DNA of 64,000 bases from Oceanobacillus jeddahensis (GTDB taxonomy: Bacteria > Bacillota > Bacilli > Bacillales > Amphibacillaceae). This document shows, in pieces, positions 8,821 to 16,704 of this stretch. The stretch's first letter is position 1. Every line of letters begins with the position of its first letter. The stretch is from positions 120,497 to 184,496 of the forward strand of contig NZ_CCDM010000007.1 of the NCBI RefSeq assembly GCF_000750635.1. Reading direction: 5' to 3'. The notes under the pieces were generated by a model. It did not search any database, was not told where the DNA came from, and saw only the letters and a list, made by a program, of their open reading frames with translations. The position numbers and the translations under genes were made by a program.

Positions 8821-9009
8821 GATTCCATAAAGAAATAAAACCTCTTTATCACGGAGAACCGTCCGTAAAACTCCCACCTTAAAATTAAGCATAAAAATAA
8901 ATTTATTTAGGTGGGAGCTAACGGACGCTAGCTCCCTGAATCACTCAACTAACACTTAGTGGAAAAAAACAAAAACTCCCACGGAGTGAAGTTTCGTTTT
9001 ATGGAATCC
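8821..9009. repeat. Repeat family C, copy 1
   Basis: The core shares TCACGGAGAACCGTCCGTAA and the downstream GGAGCTAACGGACGCTAGCT part with copies at 39464-39573 and 54957-55106. It folds as a long stem, CCGTCCGT..ACTCCCACC pairing with GGTGGGAG..ACGGACG. A second hairpin, regular in copy 3, is degenerate here. This copy also carries an outer inverted repeat (GATTCCATAAA at 8821, TTTATGGAATC at 8999), which the other copies lack. It fills the gap between the glutaredoxin-like and reductase-like genes and holds no reading frame of its own. Confidence 0.75.
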
Positions 9010-9020
9010 ATTTCTTTCTC

Positions 9021-9299
9021 TTAGCTGACTTCTAACAGCTTTTTGATTTCTTCTTTATTTTGCTCAAATCCAGTCATACTTTTCGCTTTTTTTCTTAAAC
9101 CCAGCATAGAAGATTGAGAAAAAATGATGCCGGGAACGATTCTATTTCCTGTAATCTTTTTCAACGCTTCCTCTTTTTCTGGCTGTTTTGCTAAGTCATA
9201 TTGTTGATGCGGGATTTGATGTTTTTCCAAGAAGTTTTTCAAGTCCTGGCAATCTGAACAAGTTGGTCTTGTATAGATTTCCAATTGATATGCAGCCAT
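9021..9299 (-). CDS. Glutaredoxin/thioredoxin-fold protein
   Basis: 92 aa. The redox motif CSDC is at residues 14-17 after the first strand (YQLEIYTRPTCSDC). The cis-proline of the fold is in RIVPGIIF near residue 57, so the fold looks intact. The start has GGAGGAGG about 9 nt upstream. The neighbours suggest it reduces or protects thiols, perhaps cysteine metal ligands, under copper stress; that role is inferred from context only. The gap to the upstream His-rich gene is 36 bp, which fits one transcript. Confidence 0.8.
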   Translation of the reverse strand: MAAYQLEIYTRPTCSDCQDLKNFLEKHQIPHQQYDLAKQPEKEEALKKITGNRIVPGIIFSQSSMLGLRKKAKSMTGFEQNKEEIKKLLEVS

Positions 9300-9335
9300 T
9301 TGTTAACTTACCTCCTCCAGGTATCATGACATTCT

Positions 9336-10010
9336 TTATTTACTTACTTCAATATTGAATGAATAAGTGTATACCTTATTATCAAATTCAAATTCTGCCC
9401 AAATTTTATACATTCCTTGCTTTGGAAATTGAGCATGGAATGTCGTTGTGTCGTCAGAATCTGGATGAACATGGATATATTGTTCTGCTGCTTCATCTAC
9501 AATGACTACATGCCCTAAAGCACCTAAATGCGGTTCAGGAGTTTCTCCATGCATTTTAAAGTCTAAAGGTACTGCTTTTCCGGTCTCTGCTTTGACGTCC
9601 TCCAACGTAACAGTTTTACCATCTACTTTTTTGGTCCAATCATCGTCAGGCTTTAAGACAGCTTCACCTGTTTCCTTCGTTCCGACCTGAACAGGATTGG
9701 GAGTTGCCTGATATGCTTTTTCCTTTGGTGTAATATCAACAAAGGCTTTGTAGGTACCATCCTTTAAAGGCTGGTTAATCGTATAAAGTCCTTCCTGCTC
9801 TTTTTCCGGATGCAAATGATAATACTGCTCCAAATCATTCGATACCATTATAAAATGCATTTCTTTTTCATGTGCTAAAGCCAGTTCCGGCGCTTTTCCG
9901 GTATTATCCTCTAAGGCGATAGATATTTTTCCGTCCTTATACGTTACATTTACTTTTACCTCTGATTCACCTGAATGATGATGGTGGTGATGGTGATGAC
10001 TATGATCCAT
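9336..10010 (-). CDS. Histidine-rich putative metal-binding protein (YtkA/FixH-like)
   Basis: 224 aa from the ATG with AAGGAGG 8 nt upstream; a further upstream ATG (10049) has no such site. The N-terminus is MDHSHHHHHHHHSGE, nearly a natural His-tag. Two beta-sandwich-like parts follow, each with HxH pairs: YYHLHPEKE near residue 64 and YIHVHPDSDD near residue 175. No signal peptide is visible, so it is probably cytoplasmic unless exported another way. Location in the copper cluster supports copper binding or buffering. The YtkA/FixH relationship rests on the overall strand pattern and is tentative. Confidence 0.75.
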   Translation of the reverse strand: MDHSHHHHHHHHSGESEVKVNVTYKDGKISIALEDNTGKAPELALAHEKEMHFIMVSNDLEQYYHLHPEKEQEGLYTINQPLKDGTYKAFVDITPKEKAYQATPNPVQVGTKETGEAVLKPDDDWTKKVDGKTVTLEDVKAETGKAVPLDFKMHGETPEPHLGALGHVVIVDEAAEQYIHVHPDSDDTTTFHAQFPKQGMYKIWAEFEFDNKVYTYSFNIEVSK

Positions 10011-10109
10011 TTTTACTTCCTCCTTTGATTTCTTCATATGATAATTCACTGCATTCCCGTTTACTTCGACAGATTCTATGAGAAGAACTTTTTTACAAGA
10101 GGATAACTC

Positions 10110-10703
10110 TTAATCTGCCGGTGCTAACTCTCCCTCTGTTACCCATTTATGGTATTGAACTTCTTCTCCAGTATCTGTGGTTTCAAAATCAACCATGTAG
10201 ACAGTGGTTTTGTCTGCCGAATCGATTTCCGCATGAGCACCGTCCATTCCTTCCATATGGTCCGCATTCAATACAACCTCCGTACCAGGCTCTAGTGGGG
10301 CAGCATCAGGATTTTCCAATTCTTCATGGATGACCCACTTATGATTTTCAATTTCCTGTCCATCATCTGTCGTATAAGATACGGTATAAACAGTCGTATC
10401 AAATGCACCGGAGATTTCCGCAACAGCACCATCCATTCCTGGCATATGATCAGCACGGATTATTGCCTCACTGCCGATTTCAAATGTCGGGGCCGTTGCT
10501 TCTTGAAGACCTGCAGGGATGTCTCCAGAACTAGACATTTCTTCAGCTGAATGATCCATCCCTTCATGCTCATGTTCATCTGCGTGTTCAGCATGTTCCA
10601 TTTCTCCGCTAGCCATTGGATTTTGCCCGGTAATAATGGCAAACGCTGCGAAAACAGCTACTACATAGATAATCCCTAAGGAAACCCACTTCTTAATGGA
10701 CAT
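10110..10703 (-). CDS. YdhK-like protein with two DUF1541 repeats
   Basis: 197 aa. One N-terminal membrane segment (about residues 7-25) anchors or exports it. A His/Met/Glu-rich linker follows (HAEHADEHEHEGMDH). Then come two copies of the DUF1541 unit, each with ADHMxGMDGAxAEI, TTVYxVxxxT and HKWVxxEEL signatures (about 80-130 and 143-195). The repeated His and Met residues fit extracytoplasmic copper binding. Its start is 1 nt from the copA stop, with AAAGGAGG inside the copA end, so the two are translationally linked. Confidence 0.85.
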   Translation of the reverse strand: MSIKKWVSLGIIYVVAVFAAFAIITGQNPMASGEMEHAEHADEHEHEGMDHSAEEMSSSGDIPAGLQEATAPTFEIGSEAIIRADHMPGMDGAVAEISGAFDTTVYTVSYTTDDGQEIENHKWVIHEELENPDAAPLEPGTEVVLNADHMEGMDGAHAEIDSADKTTVYMVDFETTDTGEEVQYHKWVTEGELAPAD

Positions 10704-10704
10704 A

Positions 10705-13131
10705 TTATTGGCCTCCTTTTAACTTCAAGCGTTGTAATCGTAAAGCATTTAGTACAACGGATACTGAACTGAACGCCATCGCTGCTCCAGCAACCCATGG
10801 AGCGAGCAGTCCAATTGCTGCGACTGGAATGGAAGCTGAGTTATAGAAAAATGCAAAGAACAGGTTCTGTTTGATATTACGCATTGTTTTTGCACTAATT
10901 TGTACACTGTCTGCCACGCTATTTAAATCGCCGCGCATCAGTGTAATATCTGCTGCTTCAATCGCTACATCTGTACCAGTACCAATTGCCATGCCAATAT
11001 CTGCTACGGCTAACGCTGGTGCGTCATTGACACCGTCACCAACCATGGCTACTTTTTTGCCTTCCTGCTGAAGTTTTCTAACTTCATCTGCTTTTTGCTC
11101 GGGAATGACTTCTGCGATCACACGGTCAATTCCTACCTGTTTTCCGATTGCATCAGCAGTCCGCTGATTATCTCCAGTCAGCATGATGACTTCTAATCCT
11201 TGCTCGTGCATTCTTTGGATAGCCGTTTTAGAAGTCTCTTTTACGGTATCTGCCACCGCAATAACACCCGCTAATTGATTTTTCAGACCAATTAACATCG
11301 CTGTTTTTCCATCTGATTCAAGGTTCGCCATATTATCTTCTACAGAAGAGACATCAATATTCTCTCGTTTCATTAGCTTTCTTGTACCTACAAAAATCAT
11401 TTTCCCATCTACAGAAGCTTGAATACCATAGCCCGGTATTGCTTCAAAAGAATCGGTTTCTTGAATCTGAACGCCTTCTGCTTTTGCACCTTTTACAATT
11501 GCTTCTGCAAGTGGGTGTTCAGAATTATTTTCAGCGGAAGCCACAAAAGCGAGCACTTCTTCTTCTGTAAATCCTTGCTCAGGCAGAACATCTGTTAATT
11601 CAGGTTCTCCTTTGGTTACTGTTCCTGTTTTATCTAAAACAATCGTGTTTAGATTACGTGTGTTCTCTAAATATTCTCCGCCCTTAAATAATACGCCTAA
11701 CTCTGCTGCTCTTCCTGATCCAGCCATCACAGATGTTGGAGTAGCCAAACCAAGTGCACAAGGGCAGGCAATGACCAATACTGTAATTGCAGGAACTAAA
11801 GCAGAACGTAAATCTCCAGGTGCGACAAAGAAATACCATACAAGTCCTGTTACAAGCGCTATCCCTACAACAATGGGAACAAATACGCCAGACACTTTGT
11901 CAGCAACACGCTGAATGTCGGCTTTGCTTCCTTGTGCTTCTTCCACAACCTTAACAATTTGAGATAGAGCTGTATCCTTACCAACCTTGGTAGCTTCCAT
12001 CGTTAACAACCCATTTTTATTAATGGTTGAACCAATAGCTACATCTCCTGTCTTCTTATCAACAGGAATACTTTCTCCAGTAATCATCGATTCATCAACT
12101 GCTGATTCACCTTTTACGATTTGACCATCCACTGGGATTTTTTCACCAGGACGTACCATAACCATATCACCAACGATTACTTCTTCAATTGCAATTTCTT
12201 GTTCTTCTCCATTTCTGATAACGCGGGCAGTTTTCGCCTGCATGCCAAGCAATTTTTGTATCGCTTGACCAGTTCTCCCCTTGGCACGAACTTCGAATAG
12301 TTTACCAAGCAGGATTAATGTAATAATAACTGCTGCGGCTTCAAAATAAAGCTCTGGCATACCCACCTGACCTTGTACTTGCCATTCGTAGCCGAGGAAA
12401 ATACTATAAACGAAAGCAACCGTTGTTCCCAATGCAACAAGAACATCCATATTCGCACTGCCATTTTTCAATGCGTTATACGCAGATTTATAAAATTGTG
12501 CACCAACAATAAATTGTACGGGTGCCGCTAATGCTAGCTGTACCCACGGATTCATTAACATATCCGGTGAATAGATAAACGACGTAAATTCAAAGTGTGT
12601 TACCATCGTCCATAATAACGGAAGGGTAAGAATGGCTGAGAAAATAAATTTCCCTGTCTGATGCCGAATTTCTTCATCTTTATTATTTGCTGCTTCTTCT
12701 TTGGATGCTTGGACTTGCAACGTGTACCCTAACTTCTTCACTTTTTCTATCATATCGTTAACCGTTACCTGACCTTGGTCATATTCTACCGTCGCATTTT
12801 CCATAGCAAAATTAACGGTTGCTTGGGACACGCCATCCATTTTTTGAAGTCCTTTTTCAACTCTATTGGCACATGCCGCACAGGTCATACCAGATATATC
12901 AAAGGTTTGTTTATCATGTACGACTTGGTAACCAAGTTTTTCGACTTTCTCTTCAAAATCCTGTATACCTGTCTTTTCCGGGTCATAAACAACCTTAGTC
13001 TTTTCAATTGCAAAGTTGACATTTGCCTCTTCCACACCGTCTATCTTATTAAGTCCTTTTTCAATTTTATTGGCACATGCTGCACAAGTCATACCTTGAA
13101 TTTGTAAACTGACTTCTTTTTGTGCTCCCAT
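10705..13131 (-). CDS. copA: Copper-exporting P1B-1 ATPase CopA
   Basis: 808 aa from the ATG preceded by AGGTGG; a GTG three codons upstream is less well placed. It has two N-terminal heavy-metal domains, with CxxC at residues 16-19 and 84-87. The membrane metal site CPC is in VIACPCALGLATP, and the phosphorylation site is DKTGT. TGE occurs in MITGES, the P-domain hinge is VGDGVNDAPAL, and helices 7 and 8 carry YN and M-x2-SS. These are the Cu(I) signature set. It pumps cytosolic Cu(I) out at the plasma membrane, fed by CopZ. A CsoR palindrome lies 17 bp upstream and a terminator separates it from copZ, so it has its own controlled start. Confidence 0.96.
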   Translation of the reverse strand: MGAQKEVSLQIQGMTCAACANKIEKGLNKIDGVEEANVNFAIEKTKVVYDPEKTGIQDFEEKVEKLGYQVVHDKQTFDISGMTCAACANRVEKGLQKMDGVSQATVNFAMENATVEYDQGQVTVNDMIEKVKKLGYTLQVQASKEEAANNKDEEIRHQTGKFIFSAILTLPLLWTMVTHFEFTSFIYSPDMLMNPWVQLALAAPVQFIVGAQFYKSAYNALKNGSANMDVLVALGTTVAFVYSIFLGYEWQVQGQVGMPELYFEAAAVIITLILLGKLFEVRAKGRTGQAIQKLLGMQAKTARVIRNGEEQEIAIEEVIVGDMVMVRPGEKIPVDGQIVKGESAVDESMITGESIPVDKKTGDVAIGSTINKNGLLTMEATKVGKDTALSQIVKVVEEAQGSKADIQRVADKVSGVFVPIVVGIALVTGLVWYFFVAPGDLRSALVPAITVLVIACPCALGLATPTSVMAGSGRAAELGVLFKGGEYLENTRNLNTIVLDKTGTVTKGEPELTDVLPEQGFTEEEVLAFVASAENNSEHPLAEAIVKGAKAEGVQIQETDSFEAIPGYGIQASVDGKMIFVGTRKLMKRENIDVSSVEDNMANLESDGKTAMLIGLKNQLAGVIAVADTVKETSKTAIQRMHEQGLEVIMLTGDNQRTADAIGKQVGIDRVIAEVIPEQKADEVRKLQQEGKKVAMVGDGVNDAPALAVADIGMAIGTGTDVAIEAADITLMRGDLNSVADSVQISAKTMRNIKQNLFFAFFYNSASIPVAAIGLLAPWVAGAAMAFSSVSVVLNALRLQRLKLKGGQ

Positions 13132-13147
13132 CTTTTCCACCTCTCAC

Positions 13148-13164
13148 ATACCCTGTATGGGTAT
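13148..13164. promoter_or_regulatory. CsoR operator in front of copA
   Basis: Palindrome ATACCC-TGTAT-GGGTAT, the same architecture as the sites at 13460 and 13885. On the minus strand a possible -35 TTGAAA lies just upstream; the -10 is poor. CsoR should bind here without copper and let go when Cu(I) binds. Confidence 0.75.
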
Positions 13165-13181
13165 TAAAATTTCAAAAAGGA

Positions 13182-13205
13182 AATCGTGCTGCTGAAAGCA
13201 CGATT
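13182..13205 (-). terminator. Hairpin between copZ and copA
   Basis: A 9-bp perfect stem, AATCGTGCT/AGCACGATT, with a 6-nt loop, followed by TCCTTTTTG on the minus strand. It probably stops or attenuates copZ transcripts before copA. Confidence 0.7.
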
Positions 13206-13212
13206 ATCCATC

Positions 13213-13419
13213 TTAAGCAACATCGTAGCCCTGTTCCTCAATCACTTCTGTAATTTCTTTTAAATCTACCTTTTCCTCATCAAAAGCAATATCTACCTTA
13301 GCTTCTTGCAAATGAACCTTTACGGATTTTACACCGTTTAGCTCTCCAACACTTCTCTCGATAGAATTTACACAGTGATTGCAAGACATACCCTGTACAT
13401 TTAATGTTTTATTTGTCAT
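13213..13419 (-). CDS. copZ: Copper chaperone CopZ
   Basis: 68 aa, one heavy-metal-associated domain with the Cu(I) site GMSCNHC (C13, C16). It carries Cu(I) in the cytosol and hands it to the CopA N-terminal domains. The second of two nearby ATG codons is chosen because AGGAGG then sits 8 nt upstream. It is preceded by a promoter TTGACA-19 bp-TAATAT with a CsoR palindrome filling the spacer. Confidence 0.93.
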   Translation of the reverse strand: MTNKTLNVQGMSCNHCVNSIERSVGELNGVKSVKVHLQEAKVDIAFDEEKVDLKEITEVIEEQGYDVA

Positions 13420-13453
13420 TTTCATTACCTCCTAATTTTGATTACACTTTTAT

Positions 13454-13482
13454 ATTACCATACCCTGGATAGGTATTGTCAA
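13454..13482 (-). promoter_or_regulatory. copZ promoter with embedded CsoR operator
   Basis: -35 TTGACA (13477-13482) and -10 TAATAT (near 13454-13459) with a 19-bp spacer. The operator ATACCC-TGGAT-AGGTAT (13460-13476) fills the spacer completely, so bound CsoR would block RNA polymerase. Confidence 0.75.
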
Positions 13483-13490
13483 GTAAAAAA

Positions 13491-13826
13491 TTATTTCATT
13501 ATTTTTGATATCGTCGTCATAAATTCTGAAATGATTTCTGGATCTTTTTTCTCCAATTTATCTATCACACACGTATTAATATGACTTTCTAAGAGCAAGC
13601 GCGACACCGAATGTAATGCAGATTGAACAGCAGACATTTGAGTTAATATATCATCACAATATTCATTTTTTCCAATCATTCGCTTGACGCCTTTCACTTG
13701 ACCTTCAATGCGGTTCATTCGGTTCATTAGCTGCTTTTGAAGATCATCTGTCATATGTGTACTGACTTCTTCTTCCACACAACACATTTTCTTCTGCTCA
13801 ATAGGTTGCTCATCTATTTTTTGCAT
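13491..13826 (-). CDS. csoR: Copper-sensing repressor CsoR
   Basis: 111 aa, an all-helical DUF156-family repressor. The Cu(I) ligands are C57, H82 and C86, with exactly the 25- and 4-residue spacing of B. subtilis CsoR. The DNA-contacting region is NRMNRIEGQVKGVKRMI (35-51). The N-terminus is about 12 residues longer than the B. subtilis protein and carries an extra Cys pair and a His (MCCVEEEVSTH). Three similar operators lie upstream of csoR, copZ and copA, which fits autoregulation and control of the export genes. The start has GGGGGAGG 8 nt upstream. Confidence 0.93.
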   Translation of the reverse strand: MQKIDEQPIEQKKMCCVEEEVSTHMTDDLQKQLMNRMNRIEGQVKGVKRMIGKNEYCDDILTQMSAVQSALHSVSRLLLESHINTCVIDKLEKKDPEIISEFMTTISKIMK

Positions 13827-13877
13827 ATATATTCCTCCCCCGTATTAAGGATTAAGGCTAATTTGTTCTTACCCACA

Positions 13878-13907
13878 TCATACTATACCCCATTAAGGTA
13901 TGTCAAA
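13878..13907 (-). promoter_or_regulatory. csoR promoter with embedded CsoR operator
   Basis: -35 TTGACA near 13902-13907 and -10 TATGAT near 13878-13883 with an 18-bp spacer. The spacer contains ATACCC-CATTA-AGGTAT (13885-13901). The arrangement matches the copZ promoter and implies autorepression. Confidence 0.75.
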
Positions 13908-13916
13908 TTACGGAAT

Positions 13917-14048
13917 TTAAAACACTTTATTACTTTCATACAAGAGAGCTCTTGCAAAATCTATAAGTTGTTTTGCTTCTTCGGTTCGAAGAAAGCTTTC
14001 ATCTAAAGTGTCAGGTCCCAAACGGAAGCGATCCAAAGCTCGGCTTCC
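13917..14048 (-). pseudogene. Possible gene remnant, C-terminal-like open frame
   Basis: A 43-codon open stretch with no start codon, bounded upstream by an in-frame stop. Its translation (containing LDRFRLGPDTLDESF and RTEEAKQLIDFARALLYES) is amphipathic and protein-like rather than random. The family was not recognised. The rest of the 600-bp gap between csoR and the PadR gene (14049-14340) holds nothing supportable. Confidence 0.3.
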
Positions 14049-14340
14049 TTAAAATCTAATACAGGAATGAAGAATTATTTTGAAGCGACTAGTCAGAGGA
14101 ACTAAAGAATGTTTATTCTGTTCCATGTTGGCCCTCGTGGTTTAATTATCTTTTCTCTGATATAAAAAAGCGCACTGTATTTTTACATTCCATTGGATCA
14201 TTTATCTTTCGAAAGAGAAAATACAGACACTGTCATTCAAGTTTATTTAGTTAACACAGCAGTCTCCATGATTTATATTAGCATATACAGGATGTTTCGT
14301 TGTTATTTTACACTTCTTTTCTTAATAGTTAATTCAAGTA

Positions 14341-14383
14341 AAACTGCTTCTGTACGGATGATAATCGAGTATGGAAGCAGTTT
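14341..14383 (-). terminator. Probable terminator after the PadR gene
   Basis: A 10-bp inverted repeat AAACTGCTTC/GAAGCAGTTT with a 23-nt loop, followed on the minus strand by a short T-run. It lies about 50 bp past the PadR stop codon. Confidence 0.5.
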
Positions 14384-14429
14384 ACAAATGGCATATACAG
14401 ATTTCCTGTTTCTTCGTATTTCAGTTTTT

Positions 14430-15116
14430 TCATTCTTCCTCTATCAAGCCGGCAAAATAATCAAGAAAGATGTCCTCTACTTCCTTAAAAGAAGCTATTT
14501 CGCTGTTATCATTCTGGAGAACATTACTTGCAGGATCAATTTCTTCCTCCTCTTGTTTATCCCAAAGATATTTACAGGACTCCACAAATTTAATCGTATC
14601 CTCACACCATTTGATGTATTGTTTTTCTTGTTCCAACCCACGTCTTAAAACTGCAAAAGCCATTAATATTCTTGATTTCATTACATTTCTTTCCTGAATA
14701 CTTTTTAATCTTTCAAGAACGTTTTTTTTCATTCTGCTTAATCTTTGTTCGCGTTCTTTTTTATAGATACGAAGCTGCAGAAGTACCTCATCTGCAGGAA
14801 TATTATCCATAAAAAAAGTCTGCATCAGAAATGTATCCTTTATTTTTGGAGGTTCCGGTGGTGTAAGCAGCCAGTTCTGCAAAGCTTCTACTCCATTGTC
14901 CGTGATCGCATAGACTTTTTTATCCGGCTTTCCTGCTTGCGGAATAACTTTGCTTTTTATCATGCCTTCTTTCTCAAGCTTGTTTAACTCTGGATAAATT
15001 TGTGATAAGTGAGAATGCCAGACAACACTCAACACATCATCAAATTCCTTTTTTATATCATAACCACTCGCTTCCCATTTACTGAGTAACCCCAATATTC
15101 CAAATCGTAAAGACAT
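14430..15116 (-). CDS. PadR-family transcriptional regulator
   Basis: 228 aa. The N-terminal winged helix (residues 1-85) has the family pattern ILGLLSKWEASGYDIKKEF, then LSQIYPELNKLEKEGMI and KKVYAITDNG. A helical C-terminal dimerisation part follows from about 90 to 190 (Vir_act_alpha_C-like). It lies 34 bp downstream of the MFS gene on the same strand, the arrangement expected for a repressor that controls its own transporter operon. The effector is unknown. Confidence 0.88.
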   Translation of the reverse strand: MSLRFGILGLLSKWEASGYDIKKEFDDVLSVVWHSHLSQIYPELNKLEKEGMIKSKVIPQAGKPDKKVYAITDNGVEALQNWLLTPPEPPKIKDTFLMQTFFMDNIPADEVLLQLRIYKKEREQRLSRMKKNVLERLKSIQERNVMKSRILMAFAVLRRGLEQEKQYIKWCEDTIKFVESCKYLWDKQEEEEIDPASNVLQNDNSEIASFKEVEDIFLDYFAGLIEEE

Positions 15117-15150
15117 ATCTCCTCACCCTTTTCTCTTATCTCGTTTCGCA

Positions 15151-16374
15151 TCAAACAGCATTTGTACGCTTTTTATTATTATCCTCATGCCTTCCCAGCT
15201 TTGGAATAATGAATATTCCTAAAATCCCGATGCAGAATAAAATCCCTCCTTGAACAAGAACCGTGTATAAAACACCAATCACCTCTAAAAATAACCCAGT
15301 CACTATAATCCCCGGCAATGCCATCGAACTCATGATCATATTATATAGGCTAAATGTTCTCGTATAGTTTTCACTGGAAATGACATTCTGTAAATACGTG
15401 ACAAAAGTAATATTAAAACAGCCTAACGCAATTCCCTGCAGAAAGAAAACAGGCAAAATCAGCAGCCAATTAGTAACAAAAAAGAGCGTCCCGATACTGA
15501 TACTTAAAGCAAATAAGGGAGATACAATCAATCCCTTCCTCTCCATACGGTGATATACGTACGGAGCAATGGCTGCGCCCACTGCGATCCCGCAAAGAGA
15601 AGCCGTTCCAATAAAACTTAAGTTTTCAACACCTGCATTCAGTATATCATTTAAAAAAGAAATTAATATAAGCTCAACGGATGATACAAAAAACATTGCT
15701 AAAGCCAAGAATAAAAATAAAGTTTTTAACACAGCATTAGTGATAATATAACTTATTCCATCCTTCATCATTTTCCATTGATTTTGTTTCACAATTTGCT
15801 CATTTTTAATAACAGGTTTAATTTTTCTTATAAAAAGAATGGATAGCAACAGGAGAATCGCTGACACAGCTAATAATGCAAGCGGGGCAAAGGATAATTT
15901 AATCATAAATGCAGTAAAAATTTGTCCTGATACTTTCACGCCAGTATAACCTAATTGCAGCAGACTGTTTGCTTTTGGACGTGCCTCTACTTCAACAATA
16001 TGGGGGAGCAATGATTGATTGGCAGGGACAAAGAATAGCCCTAAGACACTGATAATGACTAATAGAGGATATATCCACTGATATGCCAAATAAGGACTGA
16101 AGCACAAGAAAACCAGCAGCATGACGACTTGCAATAAATTTGCATATGTCATCACTTTTTGTAATGTTTTATCATTAATCCACGTACCTATTGGCAACGC
16201 AAACAAGGTGACCGGCAGATAAAAAGCAACATAAAAAAAGGTAAAGACATCACTGGATCCTGTTTGTATTTCCAACCATTTTAATAAAGAAAAAAACATA
16301 ACGGAATTAGCAAAAATACTAAGGATCCTGACGATAAATAAATGACGGAAAGCATGATTTTTTCTCAGCAGCAT
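15151..16374 (-). CDS. MFS transporter, 12 membrane spans
   Basis: 407 aa with two six-helix halves around a basic central loop (IRKIKPVIKNEQIVKQNQWK near residue 195). The N-terminal half has FVRILSIFANSVMFFSLLKW and a loop motif LPIGTWINDK. This resembles the enterobactin-exporter/MefA-like (MFS_3) group, so efflux of a small lipophilic compound or antibiotic is likely. It is co-transcribed with the PadR regulator. The start follows GTCGGAG at 5-6 nt. Confidence 0.85.
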   Translation of the reverse strand: MLLRKNHAFRHLFIVRILSIFANSVMFFSLLKWLEIQTGSSDVFTFFYVAFYLPVTLFALPIGTWINDKTLQKVMTYANLLQVVMLLVFLCFSPYLAYQWIYPLLVIISVLGLFFVPANQSLLPHIVEVEARPKANSLLQLGYTGVKVSGQIFTAFMIKLSFAPLALLAVSAILLLLSILFIRKIKPVIKNEQIVKQNQWKMMKDGISYIITNAVLKTLFLFLALAMFFVSSVELILISFLNDILNAGVENLSFIGTASLCGIAVGAAIAPYVYHRMERKGLIVSPLFALSISIGTLFFVTNWLLILPVFFLQGIALGCFNITFVTYLQNVISSENYTRTFSLYNMIMSSMALPGIIVTGLFLEVIGVLYTVLVQGGILFCIGILGIFIIPKLGRHEDNNKKRTNAV

Positions 16375-16440
16375 TTACTCCGACCTTTCTAACTTTTATT
16401 TGTTAGATAAAGTCTAATACGAAAATATTTATATGTAAAG

Positions 16441-16468
16441 TATTATATATAAATATTTATATATAATA
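16441..16468. promoter_or_regulatory. 28-bp perfect palindrome, probable PadR operator
   Basis: A perfectly symmetric AT-only sequence centred on AAATATTT, 67 bp upstream of the MFS start. A half-like copy AAATATTTATAT occurs at about 16424. PadR-family operators are typically AT-rich inverted repeats in front of the controlled transporter. Binding by the adjacent PadR protein is inferred from position. Confidence 0.55.
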
Positions 16469-16483
16469 AAACTAAACTAAAAA

Positions 16484-16509
16484 AGAACCCTATATTTTTT
16501 AAGGGTTCT
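16484..16509 (-). terminator. Terminator downstream of the macrodomain gene
   Basis: An 8-bp stem AGAACCCT/AGGGTTCT with a T-run on the minus strand. It lies about 195 bp past the macrodomain gene stop. The interval 16510-16704 holds nothing else recognisable. Confidence 0.6.
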
Positions 16510-16704
16510 CAGAATTTTTATCAGTTCATGTTCAATATATTTGAGAGACAGAAATAAGGCAGTGAAGAGCACTATATCTTGTCCTTTGATTCCATTTTTT
16601 GATTTTTTATATACATGCAAAAAACCATTCATTCAAAGTATTTTTTCCTTTGATAAATCATTTTTGATCTAGTTAGAAATGCTTTCTTTTATATTCTTAT
16701 CGTT

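Noticed and set aside
14193..14648. 151-codon plus-strand frame upstream of and overlapping the PadR gene
   Set aside because: It runs antisense to the clear PadR gene, and is low-complexity Phe/Ile/Leu-rich without a ribosome-binding site.
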